The notes below the pieces were generated by a model. That model searched no databases, was not told the DNA's origin, and was given only the letters and a program-made list of their open reading frames with translations. Of a stretch of DNA of 64,000 nt, positions 17,514-26,986 are shown in pieces (within the stretch, counting starts at the first letter, position 1; each line of letters starts with the position of its first letter). Origin of the DNA: Bordetella parapertussis (GTDB lineage: Bacteria; Pseudomonadota; Gammaproteobacteria; Burkholderiales; Burkholderiaceae_B); NCBI GenBank assembly GCA_945895265.1, contig CAMDEF010000001.1, forward strand, positions 62,001-126,000, written 5' to 3'. Both the position numbers and the translations under genes were made by a program.

Positions 17514-18406
17514 CGACACAAGCATCAACGGCATCAACTTTCTCAATGTCCGTTCCTAACTCTGCGGGGGCCAATGCTCCGGTGCTGCCGATACCCTTGA
17601 AGGCTTGCGATTGTCACTTGCACATTTATGATGCCCGCTTTGCACAGTCAGTCGATGCGGCATCGTTGCAAGACTTGGCCACGGTGAACGAGTATCGACT
17701 GTTACAAAAGCGTTTAGGTACCGAACGCGCAGTGATCGTCACACCACGTAGCTACGGTGTCGACAATGACGTCACGCTCGATGCAATCGCGCAACTTGGC
17801 CTTGACCGTGCGCGTGGGGTTGCTGTCTTGCCCACTGATGTCAGCGACACAAGTCTCAAGGCATTAGATGCGGGCGGGATTCGTGGTGTGCGCTTTTCTC
17901 TTTACACCCGCAAACACGCGGCAGCAAGTTTTGAGATGGTCGGACCCTTGGCCGCGCGTATTGCCAACCTGGGTTGGCACCTGCAACTGCACTGGACCGC
18001 AGATCAAATCGTTGAACACGAAGCGATGCTTAAGCGCCTGCCTACTCCAATCGTGCTCGACCACATGACGCGCCTGCCGCAGCCCCTTGGGCTCAACCAC
18101 CCTGCCGTCAAGATCGTCGACCACCTACTGGCACAAGGTCGTACCTGGATCAAACTCTCGGGTGCCTATTTAGATAGTCAGGTCGGTGAGGCAGGCGATT
18201 TTTTAGATATCGATGCGGTCGCGCGCCACTGGATTATCACAGCACCAAACCGTCTGGTGTGGGGAAGCGACTGGCCCCACCCGACTGAGATGATTAAGCC
18301 AAACGACGCCAACATGCTTGATATGCTGGCACGCTGGACCACCGAGCGCTCGGTGATTGAGCAGATTTTGGTCACCAATCCGAGCGAGCTCTACGGCTTT
18401 GACTAG
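17510..18406 (+). CDS. Amidohydrolase-2 family metal-dependent hydrolase (PDC-hydrolase/lactonase-like)
   Basis: This 298-residue TIM-barrel hydrolase resembles 2-pyrone-4,6-dicarboxylate lactonase and related COG3618 enzymes. Metal or active-site motifs seen: CDCHLHIYDARF (HxH), GVRFSLYTRK, LQLHWTADQI, PIVLDHMTRLPQP and VWGSDWPHPTEM, with Asp and His of the last at the barrel C-terminus. The first 25 residues are Ser/Thr/Ala-rich and look disordered. The start codon overlaps the CoA-transferase stop by 4 nt, and its TAG stop abuts the ATG of dinB. A role in opening a lactone in aromatic or dicarboxylate breakdown is plausible but the substrate is not identifiable. Confidence 0.88.
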   Translation: MTTQASTASTFSMSVPNSAGANAPVLPIPLKACDCHLHIYDARFAQSVDAASLQDLATVNEYRLLQKRLGTERAVIVTPRSYGVDNDVTLDAIAQLGLDRARGVAVLPTDVSDTSLKALDAGGIRGVRFSLYTRKHAAASFEMVGPLAARIANLGWHLQLHWTADQIVEHEAMLKRLPTPIVLDHMTRLPQPLGLNHPAVKIVDHLLAQGRTWIKLSGAYLDSQVGEAGDFLDIDAVARHWIITAPNRLVWGSDWPHPTEMIKPNDANMLDMLARWTTERSVIEQILVTNPSELYGFD

Positions 18407-19564
18407 ATGAGCGCTGCACGCCGCATAGCCCACCTGGATATGGATGCTTTTTTCGCATCGGTTGAGTTACTGACCTATCCAGAGTTGCGCGGCCAGGCTG
18501 TCGTTGTGGGTGGACGCAACGCCAGCACCCCATTCACTAACGCTCAGGGCGATAAACGGTTTTCACGCTTACGCGACTATGCCGGACGGGGCGTGGTGAC
18601 GACTTCGACTTACGAGGCTCGCGCCCTGGGCGTATTTTCAGGGATGGGCCTCATGAAATCAGCTGCGTTGGCGCCTGACGCTATTTTGCTGCCCGCAAAT
18701 TTTGAAGCCTATCGAAACTTTTCGCGTCTGTTCAAAGAGGCGGTGGCCTCTGTCGCCCCCCATATCGAAGATCGGGGCATAGACGAAATCTATATCGACC
18801 TCACACAAATCGCAGAAGACTCGCTGACTCTTGCTAAGCGCATCAAGCAAGCTGTATTCACTGCAACGGGCTTGAGCTGTTCGATCGGCATTACGCCAAA
18901 CAAACTTTTATCAAAAATTTGCTCTGACCTCGATAAACCCGACGGCATCACCATTCTTGAGCCTCGCGAGATGGCGACACGCATCTGGCCCTTAGCCGCA
19001 AAAAAAATTAACGGCATCGGCCCTAAAGCAAATGAGAAACTGGCAGCTTTAAATATTCATACCATCGGCGAGCTTGCTGCAGCGCCCGCCGAACTGCTAG
19101 TGGCACATTTTGGTCGAAGCACCGGCGCCTGGATGGCGCAAGTAGCACAAGGAATCGACGAACGCCCTGTGGTGACTTGGTCTGAGCCCAAATCTATCAG
19201 CCGTGAAACCACCTTTGAACGTGACTTACATGCCAAGCATGATCGTGCAAGGCTTTCTGAAATTTTCACAAATCTTTGCATGCGACTGGCCGATGATCTT
19301 CAGCGCAAAGGCTACGCAAGTCGCACGATCGGCATTAAGTTGAAATTTGCAGATTTTCAAGTTGTGACGCGCGACTTAACCTTGCCAGACGATGTCATCG
19401 ACGGTCAGCAGATTCGACTGGCCGCAACTGAGTGTTTAAAACGAGTGCCGCTTGAGCAAAGGATTCGTCTGCTAGGAGTGCGCGCCGGGAGCCTGCGACC
19501 GGTGCAGGCGGCCGAGTACGTCGACCGAGCGGCGCAACCCACTCTACCCTTTGAGTTTGAGTAA
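18407..19564 (+). CDS. dinB: DNA polymerase IV (Y-family translesion polymerase)
   Basis: Pol IV copies damaged DNA and extends misaligned ends. Family motifs: AHLDMDAFFASVELL (first catalytic Asp), VVTTSTYEARALGVFSGM, DEIYIDLTQIA (SIDEAY-like catalytic acid pair), SCSIGITPNKLLSKICSDLD and the helix-hairpin-helix INGIGPKANEKLAALNI. The little-finger domain follows. The C-terminal QPTLPF fits the QxxLxF beta-clamp-binding consensus. Relative to E. coli, about 20 extra residues lie between VVVGG and RGVVTTS. At 385 aa it is full-length. Its ATG directly follows the amidohydrolase TAG, so translation is probably coupled to a catabolic operon, an odd context; no LexA box is visible at the junction. 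Confidence 0.95.
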   Translation: MSAARRIAHLDMDAFFASVELLTYPELRGQAVVVGGRNASTPFTNAQGDKRFSRLRDYAGRGVVTTSTYEARALGVFSGMGLMKSAALAPDAILLPANFEAYRNFSRLFKEAVASVAPHIEDRGIDEIYIDLTQIAEDSLTLAKRIKQAVFTATGLSCSIGITPNKLLSKICSDLDKPDGITILEPREMATRIWPLAAKKINGIGPKANEKLAALNIHTIGELAAAPAELLVAHFGRSTGAWMAQVAQGIDERPVVTWSEPKSISRETTFERDLHAKHDRARLSEIFTNLCMRLADDLQRKGYASRTIGIKLKFADFQVVTRDLTLPDDVIDGQQIRLAATECLKRVPLEQRIRLLGVRAGSLRPVQAAEYVDRAAQPTLPFEFE

Positions 19565-19730
19565 CGTAACGGTTCACAGCGTCTTACAAAACAACTATAT
19601 TCTCATTTGAATACAAGTCATTTAGCGATAACTAAAATACTCCGCGTAAACTCAGACGAGCGCTCTGGCATCATCCAGTTGCGGTCTAGCCTTGTCGAGC
19701 GGCCGTTTTTCAGACTCAAGGATATCAAGC

Positions 19731-21140
19731 ATGACAAATTTTGAAGATTTAGATCTAGTAGGCGTTGCACAAGGCATTGCCACTAAAAAGTTTAGCTCGC
19801 AAGAGATCACGGCCTGGTCCTTAAAGCGCCTTGATACGATCGGTCGCACCTTCAACGCGGTATTTCGTATCGACCACGACCAAGCGCTGATACGCGCAAA
19901 AGCGCTAGACGCCCAGCAGGCTCGCGGTGAAACACTTGCCCCCTTGCACGGCGTGCCACTGGCTCATAAAGATTTGCTCGAAGTAGCCGGCCTTGAAATG
20001 CATGTGGGGTCAAAGATTCTACGCGGCAATATCGCTACAAAAAGCGCTTGGGCCATCAATACGCTTGACGCCGCCGGGCAGGTCAATTTAGGCGCACTGC
20101 ACATGGCAGAGTTCGCCATGAGCCCCACTGGCTTTAACGCGCACTATGGCCACGGTTTAAACCCTTGGAACCCTGCTTATGCCTGTGGTGGGTCTTCAAG
20201 CGGCTCGGGGATTGCGGTGGCTGCTCGCTTAATCTATGGGTCACTCGGTAGCGACACCGGTGGCTCGATCAGGAACCCTGCAGCAATGTGTGGCGTCACC
20301 GGCATCAAACCCACTGCGGGGCGTGTCAGCTTTGCTGGCGTATTTCCGTTATCGCATACGCTGGATTGCGTCGGCCCCTTAGCGCAAACGGCGCGAGACT
20401 GTGCTCGTATCCTGACGCACATCAGTAGCCCAAACGCCGCTGATCCGTGGTGCACACTACGTGCGAATGAAGATTACGAAACGACCTTAGATGGCAACAT
20501 CGAGGGTCTGCGCATCGGCGTACCCAAGTCCTATTACCGCGAAAATCTTGACCCTGAGGTCGCGCAGGCTTTGCAAGCTAGCCTAGATGTTTTAAAGGCA
20601 CGAGGCGCGGTGCTAGTCGATGTTCAGGTACCCGATATGGCAATCATCCATGAGATGGCAGCGATCGTTCTCACTGTTGAAGCGGTCACAGTGCATCACC
20701 GTTGGATGCAAACGCGCCGCGACGAATACGGTTCACAGGTACTCGCGCGCACAGCAGCGGGCTTCACGCACAGTGGGATCACCTATCGCGAAGCACTTGA
20801 CGCTCGGCAGGGCTTGATTCAAAGCTATCTGGATACCTGCTTTGCCAAGTGTGATGTTGTACATATTCCCTCATTGATGTTGCAAACACCCACGATTGCA
20901 GCCACCACAACCGGCACGCTTGACGAGGTTTTGCAATCTATCAGTGGGTTCACTTACTCGAGTCGCGCCATTAATTATTTAGGGTTTCCGTCAATGAGCG
21001 TGCCAGCGGGGCTTTCAAGTACCAACATGCCACTGGCGTTTCAATTGGTGGGTCGTCACTTTGAAGAGGCTAAACTGCTTAAAGTTGCGGATGCCTTCCA
21101 ACGAGATACCGCGTGGCATCGTCAACAACCTAAAGTTTGA
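19731..21140 (+). CDS. Amidase (amidase-signature family)
   Basis: Amidase-signature enzymes hydrolyse amides with a Ser-cisSer-Lys triad. The 469-residue protein has the catalytic Lys in GVPLAHKDLLEVAG, the Gly/Ser-rich core ACGGSSSGSGIAVAARLIYG, and the nucleophile region GSLGSDTGGSIRNPAAMCGV followed by GIKPTAGRVS. I choose ATG 19731, preceded by AAGGA at a good distance; an earlier in-frame start adds 13 residues. It resembles GatA, but no gatB or gatC neighbours exist, so a catabolic amidase is more likely. It is followed in the same direction by a TauD-like dioxygenase, a Bug receptor and a carboxymuconolactone-decarboxylase-like gene. Confidence 0.92.
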   Translation: MTNFEDLDLVGVAQGIATKKFSSQEITAWSLKRLDTIGRTFNAVFRIDHDQALIRAKALDAQQARGETLAPLHGVPLAHKDLLEVAGLEMHVGSKILRGNIATKSAWAINTLDAAGQVNLGALHMAEFAMSPTGFNAHYGHGLNPWNPAYACGGSSSGSGIAVAARLIYGSLGSDTGGSIRNPAAMCGVTGIKPTAGRVSFAGVFPLSHTLDCVGPLAQTARDCARILTHISSPNAADPWCTLRANEDYETTLDGNIEGLRIGVPKSYYRENLDPEVAQALQASLDVLKARGAVLVDVQVPDMAIIHEMAAIVLTVEAVTVHHRWMQTRRDEYGSQVLARTAAGFTHSGITYREALDARQGLIQSYLDTCFAKCDVVHIPSLMLQTPTIAATTTGTLDEVLQSISGFTYSSRAINYLGFPSMSVPAGLSSTNMPLAFQLVGRHFEEAKLLKVADAFQRDTAWHRQQPKV

Positions 21141-21226
21141 AAGGCTGTTGCGTCTTAACTGTAGGCGGCCTGTCAAAACAAGCTGCCTTGCCTGAAGATA
21201 TCCATTGACTATTTTGGCTCGAGAAA

Positions 21227-22132
21227 ATGAAAATCATTCCCACAGAGCAGATACTCGGTGCACAAGTGCAAGGGCTAGATCTCAGCCGTACGCTCACCGA
21301 TACCGAATTTGATACTTTGGTACTTGCGCTTGGCAATCACGGTGTTTTAGAGTTTCCGAATCAAACGCTGACGACTGCACAGCTCAAAGCCTTTAGCCAG
21401 CGCTTTGGCAAACTGTATATCAGCCCGGGCGGGCGCGCACAGGCCGAGGGGTTTCCTGAGGTCATGATCTTGTCAAACATGGTGCAAGACGGCAAACCTC
21501 TGGGCCTGAGTGACGCGGGGCAATCCTGGCACACTGATATGTCATATTCAAACATGATCGCGTTTGCTAATGTGTTGCACGGCACCGTTATCCCGCAACG
21601 CCAGGGCAAGCCCTTAGGCGCTACTCAGTTTCGTAACACCCACGCCGTTTACAACGATATCCCTCAAGAGTTAAAAGAGCGTCTCGCCAACAAAACCATC
21701 ACACACGATTTCAATAAGTTCTGGGACATGATGCGCAAGCGGCCAGGCAGTACTCGCCCAGCGCTCAGCGAAGAAGAAAAACGTAAACGCCCGCCGGCAG
21801 TTCACCCTGCTTTCTTGACCCATCCGATCACATGCCAAAAAGTGCTATACGCCAACCCTGGCTATGCCATGAAAATTAACGAACTCAGTCAACAAGAGAG
21901 TGACGAGATCCTTGAATACCTTTTTGCATTGCAAATGCAAGACAAATATCTTTATACCTATCACTGGAACAAAGATTCGCTGTTGATGTGGGATAACATC
22001 GGCACGATGCATAACGCGGTTGCTGACTACGGCCCCGACGAACATCGTTATATTAGGCGTTGTCAGGTCATGGCGACGCATTTTTATGGGCCACAAGGTA
22101 CGAGCGCACCGATATTTTTCAAAGCAGCCTGA
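21227..22132 (+). CDS. TauD/TfdA-family Fe(II)/2-oxoglutarate dioxygenase
   Basis: These enzymes hydroxylate their substrate with O2 and 2-oxoglutarate at a His-x-Asp...His iron site. The 301-residue protein starts MKIIPTEQILGAQVQGLDLS and has the iron ligands in SWHTDMSYS (H-x-D) and WDNIGTMHNAVADY (distal His), with the 2-oxoglutarate-binding Arg in HRYIRRCQV. Length and motif spacing fit the family. It lies 86 bp after the amidase and 157 bp before a Bug receptor on the same strand, so it is probably part of a scavenging operon. The substrate (sulfonate, aryloxyacid or other) is not identifiable. Confidence 0.92.
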   Translation: MKIIPTEQILGAQVQGLDLSRTLTDTEFDTLVLALGNHGVLEFPNQTLTTAQLKAFSQRFGKLYISPGGRAQAEGFPEVMILSNMVQDGKPLGLSDAGQSWHTDMSYSNMIAFANVLHGTVIPQRQGKPLGATQFRNTHAVYNDIPQELKERLANKTITHDFNKFWDMMRKRPGSTRPALSEEEKRKRPPAVHPAFLTHPITCQKVLYANPGYAMKINELSQQESDEILEYLFALQMQDKYLYTYHWNKDSLLMWDNIGTMHNAVADYGPDEHRYIRRCQVMATHFYGPQGTSAPIFFKAA

Positions 22133-22289
22133 TCTCGAAAAAACGCTAGAAGCGCACTCGTTGCATTTTGTGGATGGCCTTCTTAAAAGATGCCTCTTAA
22201 GCTTAGCCCTCGGTACGAACTGCCGGTCAGATCAAACAATCTTTTTATCGACTCTTGAACGCTCAACTCATTTTTACCTTGGATCGCGC

Positions 22290-23279
22290 ATGCCCCTTTC
22301 ACTGATTGCAAGACAGGTTACGTCTTGTCTGCTCCTAAGCCTCTTGGCTGTGCCCTGCTTTGCCCAAACGACAACCACCGCAAACTACCCCACGCGGGCA
22401 CTGCGTTTGCTCATCGCTTACACGCCAGGTGGTGCCACCGACATTGTTGGACGCTTACTTGCACAAGAACTTTCGCTGCAACTCGGGCAAACAGTCGTTG
22501 TTGAAAACCGTGCAGGTGGAGGCACACTCTTAGCAACAGAGGCCTTGCGCAAAGCGCCTCCCGATGGTTACACACTGCTCTTCGGTACCAATGCATTTGT
22601 CATTACGCCCTTACTGCACGACACCCCAACGTACGATCCAGTTAAAGATTTTGAGCCAATTGCTTTGACAACAATCCAGCCTTTGGGATTATTAGTTGCA
22701 CCGCAAACACAACTCAACACCACTGAAAAGTTGATTGCTTACGCGAAGCAATATCCAGGCAAAGTTAACTTTGCCTCGTCTGGCAACGGTACTGCACAAC
22801 ATCTTGCCGGCGAAGCGTTTCGGGTTGCTGCCAATATTGATATCATGCACGTCGCCTACAAAGGGGCGAGCCCCGCCCTCATCGATTTACTGGCGGGCCG
22901 CGTCGACATGATGTTTACCTCGTTGGTTGGTAACATGGATCACGTCAAAGAGGGCCGACTACTATTGCTAGCCACCACTGGCAGCAAACCCACACAGGCC
23001 ACACCCACCACACCAACGGTGGCGCAGGCTGGCTTGTCAGGGTTTGAAGCTTATACCTGGCAGGGCGTGATCGCACCGGGCGGTACGCCAGCGCCAATCA
23101 TTGCGCTGCTCAATGCTGCCGTAGTCAAAGCCGCCCAGGCGCCCAAGATTGTCGACACATTGGCGGCGCAGGGCATGGAAGTCAAGACCTCAACGCCTGA
23201 TGAGATGCGTGCGCTGTGGGCTAAAGATACGCAACAATACAAAACTCTTTTGCAGCGCACCAAAACCAGTCTTCAGTAG
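22290..23279 (+). CDS. Bug/TctC-family periplasmic solute receptor (3)
   Basis: I start at MPLSLIARQVTSCLLLSLLA (329 aa), which gives a clean signal peptide cleaved after CFAQ; the longer frame upstream overlaps the dioxygenase and lacks similarity. Receptor signatures: LRLLIAYTPGGATDIVGRLL, VVENRAGGGTLLATEALRKA, PPDGYTLLFGTNAF and IMHVAYKGASPALIDLLAGR. GGATD replaces the common GGGTD. It sits between the dioxygenase and the carboxymuconolactone-decarboxylase-like gene on the same strand. Confidence 0.93.
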   Translation: MPLSLIARQVTSCLLLSLLAVPCFAQTTTTANYPTRALRLLIAYTPGGATDIVGRLLAQELSLQLGQTVVVENRAGGGTLLATEALRKAPPDGYTLLFGTNAFVITPLLHDTPTYDPVKDFEPIALTTIQPLGLLVAPQTQLNTTEKLIAYAKQYPGKVNFASSGNGTAQHLAGEAFRVAANIDIMHVAYKGASPALIDLLAGRVDMMFTSLVGNMDHVKEGRLLLLATTGSKPTQATPTTPTVAQAGLSGFEAYTWQGVIAPGGTPAPIIALLNAAVVKAAQAPKIVDTLAAQGMEVKTSTPDEMRALWAKDTQQYKTLLQRTKTSLQ

Positions 23280-23333
23280 GCCAACGTTCGGATAATTTTT
23301 AGCCTATTATTGTCTCACTTACACGGAGACCAT

Positions 23334-23915
23334 ATGGCAACCTTTACTTCAAAACGTTTTACCCAACTCACTCTTGACACTGTTGCGCCCGAAGCGCGCG
23401 ATCTCGCGGGTGACATCTTAAAGATTTCAAGCGTCGGGCTCGCCGGCCCTTACAACGTCATGTTGCGCAGCCCAGTGTTTGCAGATCGTATGAAAAAAAT
23501 GCTCGACTATCTGCGCTGGAACTCTTCAATCCCTATGCGCTTAAGCGAGTTGGCGATTTTGATTCAAGCCCGCATCTGGACCTCGCAAGTTGAATGGCAT
23601 GCACATTATCCGATCGCCTTGCGCGAGGGCTTGCCGGCGCACGTGGCTGACGATATCAAAGCAGGGATTCGTCCACGCAATATGCAACCCGATGAGGCTG
23701 CTGTGTATGACGTCTGCACCACCATGACTCAAAACCATGAAATCAGCGATGAACTGTTTAACAGCGCGAAAGCCATCTTAGGTGAACAGCAAATCGTAGA
23801 CGTGATCGCCGTGACCGGTACCTATGTCACCATCGCCATGTTGCTCAGCTTAGGTGAAGAGCCTGTGCCTGTCGGCAAACCTTTACCTTTCCCAGAAAAA
23901 GCCCGCTCGGCCTAA
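23334..23915 (+). CDS. Carboxymuconolactone decarboxylase / AhpD-like family protein
   Basis: Members of this all-helical family are carboxymuconolactone decarboxylases or AhpD-like peroxidases. The protein, 193 aa from ATG 23334 (preceded by ACACGGAGACC), contains RLSELAILIQARIWTSQVEW followed by HAHYPIALREGLP. This is the family's E-W-x-x-H region, but with no Cys-x-x-Cys, so thiol peroxidase activity is unlikely. It ends 11 bp from the convergent enolase-superfamily gene, with no terminator hairpin visible. It probably belongs with the upstream receptor and dioxygenase genes in catabolism of a lactone or acid. Confidence 0.87.
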   Translation: MATFTSKRFTQLTLDTVAPEARDLAGDILKISSVGLAGPYNVMLRSPVFADRMKKMLDYLRWNSSIPMRLSELAILIQARIWTSQVEWHAHYPIALREGLPAHVADDIKAGIRPRNMQPDEAAVYDVCTTMTQNHEISDELFNSAKAILGEQQIVDVIAVTGTYVTIAMLLSLGEEPVPVGKPLPFPEKARSA

Positions 23916-23926
23916 ACCGGTTGCGC

Positions 23927-25018
23927 TCAGTAAGCGTATTTCTTAACCTGCGTTTCGTCCCAGTCGATTCCTGAACCGGGTTCGTTGCGCAGCACCGCCT
24001 GACCCGCCACAATCTCAAGCGGGGCCTTTAAGATCGGGTTGGCCCAATCGACATATTCAAGCCAGTGCGCAGTGGGTGTCACACACATCAGGTGTGCGCT
24101 AACCTCTGGAAACAAATGCGTCGACATCGGTAAGGCTCCAGCATCAGCGATTGCTGCGGCCCGCAGCCAGCCCGACACACCACCGATGCGTTCTAGGTCA
24201 GGCATGACATAGTCGCTTGCCTGTGCGGCAATGGCGCGCGACATGTCGCGCGAGCCCCAGTAATTTTCGCCAATCTGCACTGGCGTTTTCAATGCAGCCG
24301 CCACACGCGCGCAGCCTGCATGGTCATCTGCCCGCACCGGCTCTTCGATCCAGGTTAAACCCAAGTCATCGAGCGCATGCCCTCTGCGAATCGCCTCGGA
24401 AGGGTCTAACCCTTGGTTGTAATCGGTCATGAGCCGAACGCCCGCAGGCAAGGCACTTTGCACCGCTTTAACCGCCGCGACATCATCATTTAAGTCAGCG
24501 TAGCCTAAGCGTAACTTCATCCCAGTGAAGCCACCTTCGAGTAGTTCGTTCGACTCGCGCGCCAAGGCTGCTAACTCAGCATGCTGCCCTGTCAGGCCTA
24601 AACCGCAGCTGTTGTAGGCCGTAACAGGCTTGAGTTGCCCGCCTAACAGGCAAGCCAAGGGTTGCTTGGCCTGTATGGCGAGTGCATCCCAAACCGCCAT
24701 GTCGATCCCTGAAATAGCCATGCCGACTAAACCGACCGCCCCGAGTAGCGTGAAGCGCTGTGTCAGAAGACGTTCGATTTCAAACGGCACCAAGGGTTGC
24801 CCCACCAGCAGGCTCGCCATGTCGTCAATGAGAGCCACTTGTGCCTTGAGTGCAAGTGGCGTGACGGCAAATAAATAACTACGCCCCACCACCCCTTCAG
24901 AGGTCGTGAGGTCAAGCAACACCATCGGGGCTTTACTGACGGATCCGGTCGACGTTTGCAATGGCCGTTTGATGGGCGCAAAGACTGCTCGCGCCCTGAG
25001 TGAATGAATAGTCGTCAT
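23927..25018 (-). CDS. Enolase-superfamily enzyme (mandelate racemase / muconate lactonizing type)
   Basis: These enzymes abstract the alpha proton of a carboxylate at a Mg2+ site. The 363-residue protein keeps the catalytic K-x-K/R in GFTGMKLRLGYADL, the three metal ligands in LMTDYNQGL (Asp), WIEEPVRAD (Glu) and VQIGENYWG (Glu), and the Asp-His dyad of the mandelate racemase subgroup in DYVMPDLERIGGVSGW and STHLFPEVSAHL. A capping N-terminal domain with LLGAVGLVGMAISGIDMAVW precedes the barrel. It is co-directional with the NIPSNAP gene 29 bp upstream. Sugar-acid dehydratase or racemase activity is likely; the substrate is unknown. Confidence 0.92.
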   Translation of the reverse strand: MTTIHSLRARAVFAPIKRPLQTSTGSVSKAPMVLLDLTTSEGVVGRSYLFAVTPLALKAQVALIDDMASLLVGQPLVPFEIERLLTQRFTLLGAVGLVGMAISGIDMAVWDALAIQAKQPLACLLGGQLKPVTAYNSCGLGLTGQHAELAALARESNELLEGGFTGMKLRLGYADLNDDVAAVKAVQSALPAGVRLMTDYNQGLDPSEAIRRGHALDDLGLTWIEEPVRADDHAGCARVAAALKTPVQIGENYWGSRDMSRAIAAQASDYVMPDLERIGGVSGWLRAAAIADAGALPMSTHLFPEVSAHLMCVTPTAHWLEYVDWANPILKAPLEIVAGQAVLRNEPGSGIDWDETQVKKYAY

Positions 25019-25047
25019 TGCTTCGCCTCCGATGGAAAGACTGCAGA

Positions 25048-25374
25048 TTATTTCAGTTTTGAAAACTCAGTGGGTTTCAAAATTGTGCGCGAAACACCTG
25101 CAAGCAAGGGGCCATCTTTTTCAGAAGCGGCGCGTGCAGCCAACCACTTTGGATCCGCCATAAACGTCGCCGAGGCGCGATCGCGATGGTTCATGTCATC
25201 CCATTCGAGCATGTAATAAAAGTCATTGGTGTTCTCGCCAATATCTACTGTCCAGAAACCCACAGGGCGAAAATCGTGAGTTTTCCAGATTGGCACAGTG
25301 TGATTAGCGAAACGCTCAATCAAAGCGGGCAATTTACCTGGGGCTGCGTGATAGACGCGAAGTTCATAAATCAT
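25048..25374 (-). CDS. NIPSNAP family protein
   Basis: A small ferredoxin-fold (dimeric alpha/beta barrel) protein of 108 aa from MIYELRVYHAAPGKLPALIE, with ATG at 25374 preceded by an AGGAGA ribosome binding site; the upstream extension of the frame is not used. Motifs such as VGFWTVDIGENTNDFYYMLE and WDDMNHRDRASATFMADPKW fit NIPSNAP-domain proteins, which are frequent in catabolic operons of Burkholderiales. Its biochemical role is unknown. It precedes the enolase-superfamily gene by 29 bp and is probably co-transcribed. Confidence 0.88.
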   Translation of the reverse strand: MIYELRVYHAAPGKLPALIERFANHTVPIWKTHDFRPVGFWTVDIGENTNDFYYMLEWDDMNHRDRASATFMADPKWLAARAASEKDGPLLAGVSRTILKPTEFSKLK

Positions 25375-25521
25375 GGGGTTGTCTCCTGATGGTAGATATT
25401 TTTTATTGAATACTAAGAACTGAGCCCTGATCATAACCAGAACTGCCGTCATCTGAACAAGAATATACTATTGCCTGACCTTGGGTCTGTCACCCAGTCT
25501 GTATACGAAAGGTAAACCAAA

Positions 25522-25869
25522 GTGACTACATTTCAAAAAATTGATACTACGCTTGGCACCGGCGCGGAAGCGACTCCAGGTAAACACGTGTCTGTGCATT
25601 ACACAGGCTGGCTCTTTGATACTGCCGCGGCAGATCAAAAGGGTACCAAATTTGATAGCTCGCTTGATCGCGGCCAATTGTTTGACTTCCCGCTCGCGGC
25701 GGGGCATGTGATCAAAGGCTGGGATGAGGGTGTTGCTGGCATGAAGGTCGGCGGCAAGCGCACGCTCATCATTCCACCAGAGATGGGCTATGGCGCGCGA
25801 GGTGCGGGTGGCGTGATTCCCCCTAACGCTGTCTTAGTGTTTGATGTGGAGCTTCATGGCGTAGAGTGA
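25522..25869 (+). CDS. FKBP-type peptidyl-prolyl cis-trans isomerase
   Basis: A single-domain 115-residue FKBP without signal peptide, so a cytoplasmic proline isomerase or chaperone. Motifs: [52 protein letters not shown] and the active-site stretch [20 protein letters not shown], then [15 protein letters not shown] start is preceded by AAAGG at 11 nt. It stands alone between the divergent NIPSNAP gene and a Bug receptor. All canonical active-site aromatics (Tyr, Phe, Trp, Tyr) are present. Confidence 0.95.
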   Translation: MTTFQKIDTTLGTGAEATPGKHVSVHYTGWLFDTAAADQKGTKFDSSLDRGQLFDFPLAAGHVIKGWDEGVAGMKVGGKRTLIIPPEMGYGARGAGGVIPPNAVLVFDVELHGVE

Positions 25870-26032
25870 CGCGCAAGCAATCATCGCTCGGCGGGCTATC
25901 GCGTTCGTGTTTTTTATATTAAAGTCAAGCCAACTTTTCTATAACCACACGTATGCTGATAGCCATGCAAACAATTTTTATTCACAAAACTGCGATTGAT
26001 CGCGACGGTTGCCCTTTGGGGCGGTCATTGTC

Positions 26033-26986
26033 GTGAAGCAAATTCTTGCAGGCTTGAGCCTCCTACTGTGCCATGCGATCGCGCAAGCGCAGCCCTCTGT
26101 CATACGCTTGATGGTTGGGTTTCCGGCCGGCGGCGGGACCGACGCGATCGCTCGGCTGCTTGGCGAGCAACTTGGCCCAGCGTTGGGCACGACGGTGATT
26201 ATCGAAAACAAAGCCGGTGCCGGTGGGCAAATCGCGGCTCAGGCGCTTAAAACAGCACCTAAAGATGGGTCAGTGCTGTTTTTATCGCACGACCATACGA
26301 TTTCAATTTTGCCCTTGGTTCTTAAAAATCCTGGCTTTGAACCACAACAAGATTTCACCCCCGTCGCAGGCTTTGCCTCCTTCGCCAATGGCCTAGCGGT
26401 TTCGGCAGGCACACCGGCAACCTCATACGCACAATATCTTGACTGGCTTCGCTCGCAAGATCGCGCACGGCTCTCTGTAGGTGTCCCGGCGCCAGCCTCC
26501 GTGCCAGAGTTTTTAGTCAAGGCGTTAGCGAAGCAAGCCAAACTTGATTTACAACCTGTGCCCTACCGCGGTAGCGCACCGATGCTGATTGATATGCTGG
26601 GCAACCAGATCCCGGCAGGCGTTGCTTCGGTGCCTGACTTCATCGAATACATCAAGGCGGGTAAGGTTCGAATGTTGGCTGTACTAGGTAAACAACGGCA
26701 AGCTTTATTGCCAGACGTCCCCACGCTCGAAGAACTCGGGCTGACGGGCTTTGACGCCCTTCCCTACTACGGCATTTTTGCACCTGCCGGCACGCCACAA
26801 CAAGTGACGGCACGCTATGCGGCGGCGATCGAAAAAGTGTTGCAACAGCCGCAACTACGCGAACGCCTGCAAGGCGTGGGTCTAACCGTTGAATTCATGT
26901 CCTCGTCAACGTTAGCCGAGCGCGAGCGCACCTACTCACAAAGCTGGGCTCGCTTGATTCAAGTCAACGGCTTTGTGCCACAGTAA
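26033..26986 (+). CDS. Bug/TctC-family periplasmic solute receptor (4)
   Basis: The signal peptide is best explained by a GTG start at 26033 (MKQILAGLSLLLCHAIAQAQ), giving 317 aa; an upstream TTG would add eight residues. Signatures: IRLMVGFPAGGGTDAIARLL, VIIENKAGAGGQIAAQALKT, APKDGSVLFLSHDH and LQPVPYRGSAPMLIDMLGNQ. It is followed by the gene-free interval 26987-27354. No transporter partner genes are near. Confidence 0.9.
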   Translation: MKQILAGLSLLLCHAIAQAQPSVIRLMVGFPAGGGTDAIARLLGEQLGPALGTTVIIENKAGAGGQIAAQALKTAPKDGSVLFLSHDHTISILPLVLKNPGFEPQQDFTPVAGFASFANGLAVSAGTPATSYAQYLDWLRSQDRARLSVGVPAPASVPEFLVKALAKQAKLDLQPVPYRGSAPMLIDMLGNQIPAGVASVPDFIEYIKAGKVRMLAVLGKQRQALLPDVPTLEELGLTGFDALPYYGIFAPAGTPQQVTARYAAAIEKVLQQPQLRERLQGVGLTVEFMSSSTLAERERTYSQSWARLIQVNGFVPQ

